A DNA stretch of 64,000 nucleotides from Frigoribacterium sp. PvP032 (GCF_017833035.1 NZ_JAFIBM010000001.1:1922001-1986000); one strand, 5' to 3'; shown: positions 33,654 through 44,847, counted from the first letter of the stretch. Translations and numbers: made by a program. Notes: generated by a model from the letters alone, not told the origin.

Positions 33654-34470
33654 CCCGCCCCTGTCCGGCGCCTCCTCCCGGCCCGGTCCCGGCCGCGACG
33701 GCCAGGCTGCCGCTCTCGTCCTCCGCGTCGAGGGCCTCCGCAAGTCGTTCGGCGCCACGGAGGTGCTCAAGGGCATCGACCTCGAGGTCCGTCGCGGCCG
33801 CGTGGTCGCGATCATCGGCCCGTCCGGCTCGGGCAAGACGACCGTGCTGCGGTCGCTGAACAGCCTCGAGGTGCCCGACGGCGGCCGGGTGACCCTGTCG
33901 GACGACCGCGTGGTCGACTTCGGCGGGAAGGTCGCGAAGCGCGACCTGCTGGCCCTCCGCGACCGGTCGTCGATGGTGTTCCAGCACTTCAACCTGTTCC
34001 CGCACCTGACCGTGCTCCAGAACGTGGTCGAGGGGCCGATCCGCGTCCAGGGCCGCGACCCCGAGGAGGCGCGGGCCGAGGCCCGCGAGCTGCTCACCCG
34101 GGTGGGCCTCGCCTCCCGCGTCGACGCCTGGCCGGTCGAGCTCTCCGGCGGCCAGCAGCAGCGCGTCGGCATCGTCCGCGCCCTGGCCCTGCGGCCGGAG
34201 CTGCTGCTCTTCGACGAGCCCACCAGCGCCCTCGACCCCGAGCTCGTCGGGGACGTGCTCTCCGTCGTCAAGGAGCTCGCCGACGAGGGCTGGACCATGG
34301 TCGTCGTCACCCACGAGCTCGAGTTCGCCCGCCGGGTCGCCGACGAGGTGGTCTTCATGGACGACGGGGTCGTGGTCGAGCGCGGGGCCCCCGCCGACGT
34401 GCTGAACCGCCCCCGGGAGCCGCGCACGCAGCAGTTCCTCCGCCGCGTGCTCAAGCCCCTCGACGACTGA
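33640..34470 (+). CDS. Amino-acid ABC transporter ATP-binding protein
   Basis: ATPase of 276 residues. About 25 poorly conserved residues precede LRVEGLRKSFGATEVLKGIDLEV; Walker A GPSGSGKTT, Q-loop VFQHFNLFPH, signature LSGGQQQRVGIVRAL, Walker B LLLFDEPTSALDPEL and switch VVVTHELEFAR. It belongs to the GlnQ/TcyN polar amino-acid class and has no TOBE domain. Overlap with the permease supports coupled expression. It converges on the flavin-dependent oxidoreductase gene. Confidence 0.95.
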   Translation: MSPADPPLSGASSRPGPGRDGQAAALVLRVEGLRKSFGATEVLKGIDLEVRRGRVVAIIGPSGSGKTTVLRSLNSLEVPDGGRVTLSDDRVVDFGGKVAKRDLLALRDRSSMVFQHFNLFPHLTVLQNVVEGPIRVQGRDPEEARAEARELLTRVGLASRVDAWPVELSGGQQQRVGIVRALALRPELLLFDEPTSALDPELVGDVLSVVKELADEGWTMVVVTHELEFARRVADEVVFMDDGVVVERGAPADVLNRPREPRTQQFLRRVLKPLDD

Positions 34471-34518
34471 CCTCGCTCCGCCGGCGGCTGCGGGAACCCG
34501 CCGCACCCCGCCGTCCGG

Positions 34519-35838
34519 CTAGAAGTCGAACAGGTTGCCGCGCAGACCGCCGTCGCCGAGCTCCTGCCTGAGCACCCCGCGCCGCCGCAGCACCGGCACG
34601 AGCTCGTCGAGCATCCGGTGCACCGTGACGGGGTGCAGGTCGCCCGAGAAGATCATCCCGTCGCTGCCGCCGTCGTCGCCGAGCTCCTCGACGAAGTCGG
34701 CGAACTCGTCCGCCGTCCCGACGAACCCGGCCCGTTCGCTGACCAGGCCCTTGCGCGCCTTCACGGTGAGCAGCTCGCGCAGGGTCGCGTCCGCGAACGA
34801 CCCCGCGCCGCCGAGCAGCCCCTTGATCGAGCCGTGCGACACGTGCTCGCCGAAGACGGCAGGGTCGACCGGCCGGTCGAGGTCGAGCGTCGTCAGGTCC
34901 GTCTCGAGGTCGCTCGACTGGCCGAGCGCGATCGCCCGCAGCACGTCGTCCGACGGGTGTCGGGACGCCTCGACGACCCGCACCGCCTCCTCCCGGCTCG
35001 GCACGATCTCGGGCTTGACGACGAAGAGCACCCGGATGTCGGACGCCGTGCGTCCGCGCTCCGTCGCGGCGCCCAGGATCCGAGCCCGGTAGTCGCGCAC
35101 GCTCCTCGCGTCGAGCGGCGCGAGGGCCAGCTGCACATCCGACTGGGTGCCGGCGAAGGCGAGACCGCGAGCTGACCCTCCTGGCGAGACGACCACCGGG
35201 TCGCCGCGCTCGAACGGCACCGCGTTGAGCGGCCCCGCGACGTCGAAGTACTCGCCCTGGTGGCGGAACGCGTCGAGGGCGGCCCCGTCGGCGAAGCGAC
35301 CGGTGCTCGGGTCGGCGACCAGCGCCTCCTCGCCCCAGCTGTGCCACAGGCGGCGGACGACGGCCATCCACTCGTCGGCGCGGTCGTAGGCGGCGTCGTG
35401 CCCGAGGGCAGGCAGGCCGAAGTGCCGTGCGCTGCCCGTGTCGGTGACGAGGTTCAGGCCGAAGCGGTCGTCGCTGAGGTGGGCCAGTGTCGCGAACTGG
35501 CGCGCGGCGAGGTAGGGCGGGTACGCGCCCGCGTTGATCGTCGGCGCGATCCCGATGCGCGACGTCGCGGCGAACAGGTACGGCGTCAGCATGAGCGGGT
35601 CGTGCTTGGGACCGCCGTAGGCGCCGCGGACTCGCAGGTCGAGCGTCTCGGGGGAGCCGAGCGAGAGCGCGTCCTCCATGATCACCAGGTCGAGCCCCGC
35701 CTGCTCGAGCTCGCGCACCGACTGCTGGTAGAGCGCGGGCTTCGTCCAGTCGTGGTTCCACTCCCGGTACGGGTGGCCCCAGCCCTGCGGGCCGAAGCCG
35801 CGCGAGAAGAACCAGCCGAAGTGCTGCAGTCGGGTCAC
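34519..35838 (-). CDS. LLM-class flavin-dependent monooxygenase (NtaA/DszA/SnaA type)
   Basis: 439 residues of the bacterial-luciferase-like fold, in the subgroup of two-component monooxygenases that use reduced FMN from a partner reductase. Marks are GLDLVIMEDALSLG, MLTPYLFAATSRIGIAPTINAGAYPPYLAARQFATLAHLSDDRFGLNLVTD, and VVVSPGGSARGLAFAGTQSDV. The GTG start overlaps the MetY stop. Its place beside MetY, a methionine-type methyltransferase and an amino-acid importer suggests release of sulfur or carbon from organosulfur compounds. No flavin reductase is adjacent. Confidence 0.9.
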   Translation of the reverse strand: MTRLQHFGWFFSRGFGPQGWGHPYREWNHDWTKPALYQQSVRELEQAGLDLVIMEDALSLGSPETLDLRVRGAYGGPKHDPLMLTPYLFAATSRIGIAPTINAGAYPPYLAARQFATLAHLSDDRFGLNLVTDTGSARHFGLPALGHDAAYDRADEWMAVVRRLWHSWGEEALVADPSTGRFADGAALDAFRHQGEYFDVAGPLNAVPFERGDPVVVSPGGSARGLAFAGTQSDVQLALAPLDARSVRDYRARILGAATERGRTASDIRVLFVVKPEIVPSREEAVRVVEASRHPSDDVLRAIALGQSSDLETDLTTLDLDRPVDPAVFGEHVSHGSIKGLLGGAGSFADATLRELLTVKARKGLVSERAGFVGTADEFADFVEELGDDGGSDGMIFSGDLHPVTVHRMLDELVPVLRRRGVLRQELGDGGLRGNLFDF

Positions 35839-37250
35839 GCCGCGTCCTCCTCTGCGGTCGGGCGCAGCCGAGGAGGCGCGGCGTCGGCCACCGGGACCGC
35901 GCCCGGGAGACGGGACGCCCCGGCCGAGCGCACTGCGGCCAGGCCGCGCCCGAGGTCGCGGAGCAGGTCGTCGACGTCCTCGATGCCGACCGACAGCCGC
36001 AGCAGCCCCGGCCAGATTCCGGCGGCGAGCTGCTCGTCCGGCGTCCGCAGCGCGTGCGTCGTCGTGCCCGGGTGCAGGATCAGCGACCTGACGTCGCCGA
36101 GGTGCGTCATGCGGCTGAACAGCTCGACGGCGTCGACGAACAGCTCGGCCGCCTCGATGCCGCCGCGCAGGGTGAACGAGAAGACGCTGCCCGCGCCCCG
36201 GGGCAGGTACCGCTCGGCGAGGGCGTGGTGAGGGCTCGACGCCAGGCCCGCGTAGTCGACGGACTCGACCTCGGGCTGCTGCTCGAGCCACACGGCGACG
36301 GCCAGGGCGTTGGCCGAGTGCCGCTCGACGCGCAGCGACAGCGTCTCGACGCCCTGCTGGACGAGGAACGCGTTGAACGGCGACGGCGCCGGTCCGATCC
36401 GCGCCGCCACGACCTCGCGGGCGTACGCGAGCGCGGCCCGCCCGCCGAACCGCTCGGCGTAGCTGGCACCGGCGAGAGCGCGACGCGGCTCGACCAGGTG
36501 CGGGAACCGCGGCGTCCCGCTCGCGTCGACGACGGTCCAGTCGAACGCCTCGCCCGTGACGACGACGCCGCCGAGGGCGGTGCCGTGCCCCGCGAGGAAC
36601 TTGCTCGCCGAGTGCAGCACGACGTCCGCCCCGTCGTCGAGCGGACGCCAGAGGTACGGAGACGCGAGCGTGTTGTCGACGACGATCGGCAGCCCGGCCT
36701 CGTGGGCCACCCCGGCGATCGCCGCCACGTCGAGCAGGTCGTTCTTCGGGTTCGGGATCGGCTCGCCGTAGAGCAGCTTCGTCTCGGGACGGATCAGCCG
36801 GCGCCAGGCCTCGGGGTCGCCCGCCTCGTCGACGAACGAGACCTCGATGCCGAGCCGGGCGAAGTTGTCGACGAAGATGCCGCGCGTGCCCTCGTAGATG
36901 CTGCTCGCGCTCACGAGGTGGTCGCCGGCCTCCAGCAGGGCGAGCAGCGCGACCGTGATCGCCGCCTGGCCGGTGCCGACGAGCAGCGCGTCCGTGCCGT
37001 GCTCGAGCAGGGCGAGGCGGCGCTCGACGGCGGCCGTGGTCGGGTTGCCGCTCCGGGTGTAGACGTAGCCGGGGTCGTCGCCGGCGAAGCGGTCGCGGGC
37101 CTGGGCGAAGTCGTCGAAGACGAAGCCGGCGCTGAGGTGGATCGGCGAGACGCGGGCGCCGAAGTCGGCGTCGGTCGCGGCTCCTCCGTGCACCTGCTCG
37201 GTGGTGAACCCGTGTCGGTCGTGGTCTGCTCGCTGGTCTGCCTGGCTCAC
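35835..37250 (-). CDS. metY: O-acetylhomoserine sulfhydrylase (aminocarboxypropyltransferase)
   Basis: PLP enzyme of the Cys/Met metabolism family, 471 residues; forms homocysteine from O-acetylhomoserine and sulfide. Features include GYVYTRSGNPTTAAVERRLALLE, VDNTLASPYLWRPLDDGADVVLHSASKFLAGHG with PLP lysine K217, and HLGDVRSLILHPGTTTH. A C-terminal Ala/Pro/Glu-rich tail of about 30 residues is extra. The GTG start has GAGAGGAGG at 37258-37266. It is 25 bases downstream of the MetE-like gene and overlaps the monooxygenase gene, forming a three-gene operon. Confidence 0.94.
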   Translation of the reverse strand: MSQADQRADHDRHGFTTEQVHGGAATDADFGARVSPIHLSAGFVFDDFAQARDRFAGDDPGYVYTRSGNPTTAAVERRLALLEHGTDALLVGTGQAAITVALLALLEAGDHLVSASSIYEGTRGIFVDNFARLGIEVSFVDEAGDPEAWRRLIRPETKLLYGEPIPNPKNDLLDVAAIAGVAHEAGLPIVVDNTLASPYLWRPLDDGADVVLHSASKFLAGHGTALGGVVVTGEAFDWTVVDASGTPRFPHLVEPRRALAGASYAERFGGRAALAYAREVVAARIGPAPSPFNAFLVQQGVETLSLRVERHSANALAVAVWLEQQPEVESVDYAGLASSPHHALAERYLPRGAGSVFSFTLRGGIEAAELFVDAVELFSRMTHLGDVRSLILHPGTTTHALRTPDEQLAAGIWPGLLRLSVGIEDVDDLLRDLGRGLAAVRSAGASRLPGAVPVADAAPPRLRPTAEEDAA

Positions 37251-37275
37251 CGTGCGCCTCCTCTCAGTCGTGTGC

Positions 37276-38502
37276 TCAGCCGAACAGGCGCGAGCTCGCG
37301 ATGCGCGCGCCCTCGCCGAGCGCAGCGAGCTTCGCCACGGCGATCTGCGGGTGGATCCGTCCGCCGAGGCCGCAGTCGGTCGACGCGACGACCCGCTCGG
37401 GCCCCACGACCGACGCGAACGCCTCGATGCGGTCCGCGACGAGCTCGGGGTGCTCGACGACGTTCGTCGCGTGGCTCACGATGCCGGGGATGATCTTCTT
37501 GTGCGCCGGCAGGTCGAGGTCGCGCCAGACCTTCCACTCGTGCTCGTGCCGCACGTTGGCCGCCTCGAACGAGTAGGCGCCGGCGGTGATCTCGAGCATG
37601 AGGTCGGCGATGTGCCGGAACTCGATGTCCGTCGTGTGCGGTCCGTGCCAGCTGCCCCAACAGAGGTGGAACCGGATCTGGTCCTCTGGCAGGCCGCGCA
37701 GGGCGTGGTTCAGCGCCTCGACCCGGATCCGCGTGAAGGCGCGGTAGTCCTCGACGCTCGGCTCGGGGACGATCTGGTCCCAGTTCTCGGCGATCGACGG
37801 GTCGTCGATCTGCACGGTGAGGCCGGCCTCGACGATCGCCGTGTACTCCTCGCGCAGAACCTCGGCCCAGGCCCAGATGTGCTCCTCCTCGGTCGCGTAG
37901 AAGTCGTTCGCGATGCGGGCGCCGCTGCCGGGGGAGAGCGAGGTGATGAAGCCGGACGACGGGTCGGCTCCGGTCGCGGCGAGCCCCGCCTTGAGGTTGG
38001 CGATGTCGGAGGCGATGGCCGACTGCCCGACGTAGGCGAGCGGCCCCGTCGTGCTGGGGAACGCGGTCGCGGTCTTGCCGGTGCTGATGCCCGAGGTCGG
38101 GTCCTGGTAGGCCTCGGCGAAGATCGTCCAGTCGCGCCGGTCGGGGAACGACGTCAGGCGCACGTTCCCCGGCGACGAGCGGACCGGCTCCTGCGAGAAG
38201 ATGTCCGCGCCGGTGACCGACAGCCCCGACACGCGCTGGAACGAGTACGACCACCACGCGCCGTAGTCGACCGCGCTCGTCATCGCCTTGCCGTACTCGC
38301 CGTCGCCGACGACGGTGATGCCGAGGTCCTGCTGGCGCCGCACCAGGTCGACCACCGCGGCGGTCAGCAGCTCGTCGAACTCTGGCGTGCGCTCGAGCGT
38401 GAGGCCGTCGTCGGCCAGGCGGCGGGCGTCGTTGGCCGCGATGAGCTCGGGCGTGCGGGGCAGGCTGCCCGCGTGGCTGGTCTCGATCCTCTGGTTCGTC
38501 AT
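37276..38502 (-). CDS. Short cobalamin-independent methionine synthase-type protein (MetE C-terminal domain)
   Basis: 408 residues, about half of MetE, holding only the catalytic barrel. Zinc ligands can be traced: H and C in FHLCWGSWHGPH, a glutamate in YSFEAANVRHEHEWKVW, and C in ASTDCGLGGRIHPQIA. The N-terminal start is ETSHAGSLPRTPELI, the usual methyltransferase entry. Lacking the N-terminal MetE domain, it may transfer methyl groups from a donor other than polyglutamylated methyl-THF. The ATG was chosen just upstream of that stretch. Three GTCACG copies lie upstream. Confidence 0.88.
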   Translation of the reverse strand: MTNQRIETSHAGSLPRTPELIAANDARRLADDGLTLERTPEFDELLTAAVVDLVRRQQDLGITVVGDGEYGKAMTSAVDYGAWWSYSFQRVSGLSVTGADIFSQEPVRSSPGNVRLTSFPDRRDWTIFAEAYQDPTSGISTGKTATAFPSTTGPLAYVGQSAIASDIANLKAGLAATGADPSSGFITSLSPGSGARIANDFYATEEEHIWAWAEVLREEYTAIVEAGLTVQIDDPSIAENWDQIVPEPSVEDYRAFTRIRVEALNHALRGLPEDQIRFHLCWGSWHGPHTTDIEFRHIADLMLEITAGAYSFEAANVRHEHEWKVWRDLDLPAHKKIIPGIVSHATNVVEHPELVADRIEAFASVVGPERVVASTDCGLGGRIHPQIAVAKLAALGEGARIASSRLFG

Positions 38503-38532
38503 GTGCCGATGCTGGTCCTCGCCCCCGCCCGT

Positions 38533-38561
38533 GTCACGTGCCTGCGTCACGCGCCGTCACG
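38533..38561. promoter_or_regulatory. Triple GTCACG direct repeat between metE-like and sufS
   Basis: GTCACG occurs at 38533, 38546 and 38556, spaced 13 and 10 bases, 31-59 bases upstream of the MetE-like start. The first copy is part of a CACGTG palindrome. Such phased repeats can be operator half-sites; the binding protein is unknown. Confidence 0.3.
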
Positions 38562-38662
38562 AAGGCGCAGGAGGCGGCGGTCCGGGAACAGGACCGGCAC
38601 CCTGGTCGTTGCCCTGGTCGACCGCAGATCGGCCCTGGCTACGATCGTCGGGAAGGGACACA

Positions 38663-39994
38663 GTGACTCAGACACAGAACCAAGCACCCACCCAGCAGCA
38701 GGCCGTCGCCCGCGCCCTCGACGACGTCGAGGTCGAGCGCCTCAGGGCCGACTTCCCGATCCTCGCGCAGCAGGTCTCGGGCGAGCCCCTGGCCTACCTC
38801 GACTCCGGCGCGACGGCGCAGCGTCCGCGCTCGGTGCTCGACGCCGAGCGCCGGTTCCTCGAGACCGAGAACTCGGCCGTGCACCGCGGCGCGCACACGC
38901 TCGCGGCCCTCGCGACCGAGGCGTTCGAGGAGGCGCGCGAGACCGTCGCGCGCTTCGTGGGCGCCGCCTCCCACGAGGTCGTCTGGACCGCCAACGCGAC
39001 CGACGCGATCAACCTCGTCGCGCACGGCTTCACGGCCGCGACCCTGGGTCGCGGAGGCGAGGCCGCACGTCGCTTCGCCCTCAGCCCCGGCGACGAGATC
39101 GTCGTGACCGAGGCGGAGCACCACGCGAACCTCGTGCCGTGGCAAGAGGTGGCGGCCACCACCGGCGCCGTCCTGCGCGTCGTGCCGGTCGACGACGACG
39201 GCGTCTGGACGCTCGACGAAGCCCGTGCCGTCGTCGGCGACCGCACGCGGGTGCTCGCCTTCGCGCACGTCTCGAACGTGACCGGGCTGGTGGCGCCCGT
39301 CGAGCAGCTGGTCGAGCTCGCGCACGGCGTCGGGGCGCTGGTCGTGCTCGACGCCTGCCAGTCGGTCCCGCACCGCCCGGTCGACTTCAGCAGCCTCGGC
39401 GTCGACTTCGCCGCCTTCTCCGGCCACAAGATGCTCGGCCCGACCGGGATCGGCGTGCTCGTCGGCCGCGGCGAGCTGCTCGACGCGCTGCCCCCGTTCC
39501 GCACGGGCGGCTCGATGATCACCACCGTCACGCTCGAGTCCGCCGAGTACCTGCCGGCGCCCCAGCGCTTCGAGGCCGGCACGCAGCCGGTCTCGCAGGC
39601 CGTCGCCCTGGCCGAGGCCGTCCGGTACCTCGAGGCCGTCGGCCTCGATCGCGTCCGCGACCACGAGGAGGCGCTGGCCGAGCAGCTGGTGGTGGGCCTG
39701 TCCCGGGTCCCCGGCGTCCGTGTCGTCGGCCCGCCCGCCGGCGTGCCGAGATCCGGCCTGGCGAGCTTCGTCGTCGACGGCGTGCACGCGCACGACGTCG
39801 GCCAGTACCTCGACGCCCAGGGCATCGCCGTGCGCGTCGGCCACCACTGCGCCCAGCCCCTGCACCGTCGCCTGGGCGTCACCGCGACGACGCGGGCGAG
39901 CACCTTCCTCTACACGACGGCCGCCGAGGTCGACCGGCTGATCGCCGGCGTCGCCGGGGTCCGCGGCTACTTCGGGGCGGAGGACGCCCGATGA
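38663..39994 (+). CDS. sufS: Cysteine desulfurase, SufS family
   Basis: PLP enzyme of 443 residues that mobilises sulfur from cysteine for Fe-S clusters. FPILAQQVSGEPLAYLDSGATAQRP opens the fold; H of EAEHHANLVPWQ and K256 in FSGHKMLGPTGIGVL bind PLP; the persulfide cysteine is C396 in RVGHHCAQPLHRRLG, typical of class II (SufS). GTG start with GGAAGGGA. It overlaps sufU by ATGA. TACGAT at 38640-38645 may be its -10 element. The partner is the adjacent SufU. Confidence 0.95.
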   Translation: MTQTQNQAPTQQQAVARALDDVEVERLRADFPILAQQVSGEPLAYLDSGATAQRPRSVLDAERRFLETENSAVHRGAHTLAALATEAFEEARETVARFVGAASHEVVWTANATDAINLVAHGFTAATLGRGGEAARRFALSPGDEIVVTEAEHHANLVPWQEVAATTGAVLRVVPVDDDGVWTLDEARAVVGDRTRVLAFAHVSNVTGLVAPVEQLVELAHGVGALVVLDACQSVPHRPVDFSSLGVDFAAFSGHKMLGPTGIGVLVGRGELLDALPPFRTGGSMITTVTLESAEYLPAPQRFEAGTQPVSQAVALAEAVRYLEAVGLDRVRDHEEALAEQLVVGLSRVPGVRVVGPPAGVPRSGLASFVVDGVHAHDVGQYLDAQGIAVRVGHHCAQPLHRRLGVTATTRASTFLYTTAAEVDRLIAGVAGVRGYFGAEDAR

Positions 39995-40440
39995 GCGCCT
40001 CGCTCGACTCGCTCTACCAGCAGGTGATCCTCGACCACGCGAAGGCGCGGCACGGCGACGGCGAGCTCCCGGGCGCCGACGCCGAGCACTTCGAGCGGAA
40101 CCCCACCTGCGGCGACGAGATCACCGTCCGGGTCCGGCTCGAGCCCGGCACCGACCGCGTCGCCGACCTGCGCTGGCAGGGCGCGGGCTGCAGCATCTCG
40201 ATGGCGTCGGCCTCGGTCCTCTCCGGTCTCGCACCCGGCCGCACGCTGCCCGAGCTCGCGGCGCTCGTCGACGAGTTCCGCGCGATGATGCGGTCCCGCG
40301 GCGCGGGGGAGCCTGACGACGAGGTGCTCGGCGACGCCGTCGCGCTGCACGGCGTCTCGAAGTTCGTCATGCGCGTCAAGTGCGGCATGCTCGCCTGGGT
40401 CGCCGCCGAGGCCTGCGGCGCCGAGCTCTCCGCGCGCTGA
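39991..40440 (+). CDS. sufU: SufU Fe-S assembly / sulfur-transfer protein
   Basis: 149-residue IscU-like zinc protein. The three cysteines are C40 in NPTCGDEI, C67 in GAGCSISMASAS and one in RVKCGMLAW, with D42, as expected. A Gram-positive-type insertion precedes the last cysteine (HGVSKFVMRVKC). In Bacillus SufU is the zinc-dependent sulfurtransferase partner of SufS. It is coupled to sufS by a 4-base overlap. No sufBCD is seen nearby. Confidence 0.95.
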   Translation: MSASLDSLYQQVILDHAKARHGDGELPGADAEHFERNPTCGDEITVRVRLEPGTDRVADLRWQGAGCSISMASASVLSGLAPGRTLPELAALVDEFRAMMRSRGAGEPDDEVLGDAVALHGVSKFVMRVKCGMLAWVAAEACGAELSAR

Positions 40441-40502
40441 GGCCCCATGCTGGGCCACCGCGCTGAGCCTCCTCCGCTGCGCCCTCTGCTCTGAGCCCCC
40501 AC

Positions 40503-40508
40503 TAAACT
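40503..40508 (+). promoter_or_regulatory. Possible -10 element of thrS
   Basis: TAAACT lies 37 bases before the thrS start codon, in the same CTAAACTG context as the element before pdxS. A matching -35 is not clear, so it is tentative. Confidence 0.3.
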
Positions 40509-40544
40509 GGCGCGCGTCCCCCCCATCGTCAGGAGCTCTCCACC

Positions 40545-42563
<2,019 letters not shown>

Positions 42564-42565
42564 CC

Positions 42566-43144
42566 GTGGGGGAGGGCGCCGACGCGCTGCCTGCCGACGT
42601 CGAGTCGGCGGACGGCTTCGCGTCGGCGCCCGACGCGTTCCAGCGCCTCTGGACGCCGCACCGCGCGGTGTACGTCAGCAAGGGCCAGGGCGCGCACGAC
42701 GACGCGTGCCCGTTCTGCGCGGCGCCCTCCCGTCCCGACGAGGAGGCGCTGATAGTCGCGCGGGGCCGGCACGCCTTCGTGCTGCTGAACCTGTACCCGT
42801 ACAACCCCGGCCACCTGCTGGTCTGCCCCTACCGCCACATCTCGACCTACGACCTGGCGACGCCGGACGAGGTGGCCGAGATCGGCGCCCTGACCCAGAC
42901 GGCGATGCGCGTGGTGCGCGAGGTCTCGCACGCCCAGGGCTTCAACATGGGCATGAACCAGGGGTCGGTCGGCGGCGCCGGCATCGCCGAGCACCTGCAC
43001 CAACACGTCGTGCCCCGGTACGGCGGCGACTCGAACTTCTTCCCGATCATCGCCCAGACGAAGGCCGTCACGCAGCTGCTGGGCGACGTGCGCGAGGCGC
43101 TGGCGGCCGCCTGGCCCGCCGGGGGAGACCAGGCCACTCGGTGA
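42566..43144 (+). CDS. HIT-domain nucleotide hydrolase/phosphorylase
   Basis: 192 residues. The zinc-type CPFC in DDACPFCAAPS and the catalytic HLHQHVVPRYGGDSNF histidine triad place it with actinobacterial Ap4A phosphorylase-like HIT proteins (Rv2613c type). LLNLYPYNPGHLLVCPYRHI is the family nucleotide-binding stretch. GTG starts two bases after the thrS stop. In relatives the order thrS-HIT-pgsA is common; here pdxS follows 54 bases later. Confidence 0.92.
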   Translation: MGEGADALPADVESADGFASAPDAFQRLWTPHRAVYVSKGQGAHDDACPFCAAPSRPDEEALIVARGRHAFVLLNLYPYNPGHLLVCPYRHISTYDLATPDEVAEIGALTQTAMRVVREVSHAQGFNMGMNQGSVGGAGIAEHLHQHVVPRYGGDSNFFPIIAQTKAVTQLLGDVREALAAAWPAGGDQATR

Positions 43145-43183
43145 CGAGCGGCACATCGTCGACGCACGCCCTCGGACAGCGCC

Positions 43184-43189
43184 TAAACT
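43184..43189 (+). promoter_or_regulatory. Possible -10 element of pdxS
   Basis: TAAACT ends nine bases before the pdxS ATG, with GAGG directly after it. The transcript would have only a few untranslated bases, if the element is used. It matches the element before thrS. Confidence 0.35.
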
Positions 43190-43198
43190 GAGGTCATC

Positions 43199-44119
43199 AT
43201 GAGCGACAGCACCCCCACCTCCGTCCCGTCCGCCGGCACCACGACCGGATCGGACCGCGTCAAGCGCGGTCTCGCCGAGATGCTCAAGGGCGGCGTCATC
43301 ATGGACGTCGTCGACGTCGAGCAGGCGAAGATCGCAGAGGACGCGGGGGCAGTCGCCGTCATGGCCCTCGAGCGCGTGCCCGCCGACATCCGCTCGCAGG
43401 GCGGCGTCGCCCGCATGAGCGACCCCGACATGATCGACGAGATCATCGCGGCCGTCTCGATCCCCGTCATGGCGAAGGCCCGCATCGGCCACTTCGTCGA
43501 GGCGCAGATCCTGCAGACGCTCGGGGTCGACTACATCGACGAGTCCGAGGTGCTGAGCCCCGCCGACTACGTCAACCACATCGACAAGTGGAACTTCACG
43601 GTCCCCTTCGTCTGCGGTGCCACCAACCTCGGCGAGGCGCTCCGTCGCATCACCGAGGGCGCGGCCATGATCCGCTCCAAGGGCGAGGCCGGCACCGGCG
43701 ACGTCTCCGAGGCGACCAAGCACATCCGCACCATCTCGAAGGAGATCGCGCAGCTGCAGGGCCTCAAGACCGACGAGCTCTACGTCGCCGCGAAAGAGCT
43801 GCAGGCGCCCTACGAGCTGGTGAAGGAGATCGCCGAGACCGGCAAGCTCCCCGTAGTCCTCTTCACCGCCGGCGGCGTCGCGACGCCCGCCGACGCGGCG
43901 CTGATGATGCAGCTCGGCGCCGACGGCGTCTTCGTCGGCTCCGGCATCTTCAAGTCGGGCAACCCGGCCGAGCGCGCCGCGGCGATCGTCAAGGCCACGA
44001 CCTTCTTCGACGACCCGCAGGTCGTCGCCGACGCGTCGCGCGGCCTCGGCGAGGCCATGGTCGGCATCAACGTGCCCGACCTGCCCGCGCCGCACCGCCT
44101 CGCCGAGCGTGGCTGGTAG
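43199..44119 (+). CDS. pdxS: Pyridoxal 5'-phosphate synthase, lyase subunit
   Basis: 306-residue TIM barrel that makes PLP from ribose 5-phosphate, glyceraldehyde 3-phosphate and ammonia. [52 protein letters not shown] (active lysine), DYIDESEVL and [17 protein letters not shown] (second lysine) are all present. It precedes pdxT with an 11-base overlap, so the synthase-glutaminase complex is made from one message. The short extra N-terminus is Ser/Thr/Pro-rich. Confidence 0.98.
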   Translation: MSDSTPTSVPSAGTTTGSDRVKRGLAEMLKGGVIMDVVDVEQAKIAEDAGAVAVMALERVPADIRSQGGVARMSDPDMIDEIIAAVSIPVMAKARIGHFVEAQILQTLGVDYIDESEVLSPADYVNHIDKWNFTVPFVCGATNLGEALRRITEGAAMIRSKGEAGTGDVSEATKHIRTISKEIAQLQGLKTDELYVAAKELQAPYELVKEIAETGKLPVVLFTAGGVATPADAALMMQLGADGVFVGSGIFKSGNPAERAAAIVKATTFFDDPQVVADASRGLGEAMVGINVPDLPAPHRLAERGW

Positions 44120-44732
44120 CCGACAGCAGGAGGCGGCGGCCCCGCGGGTCGGGGTCCTCGCCCTCCAGGGCGACTTCCGTGAGCACCTCGCGGTGCTGAC
44201 CTCGCTCGGGGCGGTCGCCGTCCCCGTCCGCCGGCCCGACGAGCTCGCGTCGGTGTCGGGTCTCGTCATCCCCGGCGGCGAGTCCACGGTGATGGACAAG
44301 CTCAGCCGCACCTTCGGCATGGCGGGGCCGCTGCGCGCGGCCGTCCACGGCGGCCTGCCCGTCTACGGCACCTGCGCCGGGCTGATCATGCTCGCCGACC
44401 GGATCGTCGGCGGCACGACCGCGCAGCGCACGATCGGCGGCCTCGACGTCGCCGTCCGCCGCAACGCCTTCGGTGGCCAGAACGAGTCGTTCGAGACCGA
44501 CCTCCTCGTGCCCGTGCTGGGCGACCCGCCCGTGCACGCCGTGTTCATCCGCGCGCCCGTGGTGGCCGAGGTCGGACCGCTGGCCACCGCGGTCGGCGTC
44601 CTCGACGACGGCCGGGTGGTCGCCGTCGAGCAGGGCAACCTCCTCGGCACGTCGTTCCACCCCGAGGTGACGGGCGAGCTCCGGTTCCACGCGCGGTTCC
44701 TCGACAAGGTGCGCGCCTGGTCCTCGCGCTGA
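44109..44732 (+). CDS. pdxT: Pyridoxal 5'-phosphate synthase, glutaminase subunit
   Basis: Class I glutamine amidotransferase of 207 residues that feeds ammonia to Pdx[17 protein letters not shown] opens the fold, [12 protein letters not shown] binds glutamine, C89 in [10 protein letters not shown] is the nucleophile, and [17 protein letters not shown] supplies His and Glu. The GTG start lies inside the pdxS end and the extra N-terminus is about eight residues. Confidence 0.97.
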   Translation: MAGSRQQEAAAPRVGVLALQGDFREHLAVLTSLGAVAVPVRRPDELASVSGLVIPGGESTVMDKLSRTFGMAGPLRAAVHGGLPVYGTCAGLIMLADRIVGGTTAQRTIGGLDVAVRRNAFGGQNESFETDLLVPVLGDPPVHAVFIRAPVVAEVGPLATAVGVLDDGRVVAVEQGNLLGTSFHPEVTGELRFHARFLDKVRAWSSR

Positions 44733-44847
44733 CGCGCCTCCTCGTGTCGGTCCCACCTCGAGGGTGACGACGAAGCCGTCGCTGCCTCCCTGGCGGCGGG
44801 GCTGCCGGTAGGATGATCCGGATCGTCAACCGGAAGTGAGGAGCACC

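Noticed and set aside
38503-38662. SAM or cobalamin riboswitch ahead of the MetE-like operon
   Set aside because: The leader on the minus strand is too short and lacks the conserved cores; only short repeats are present.
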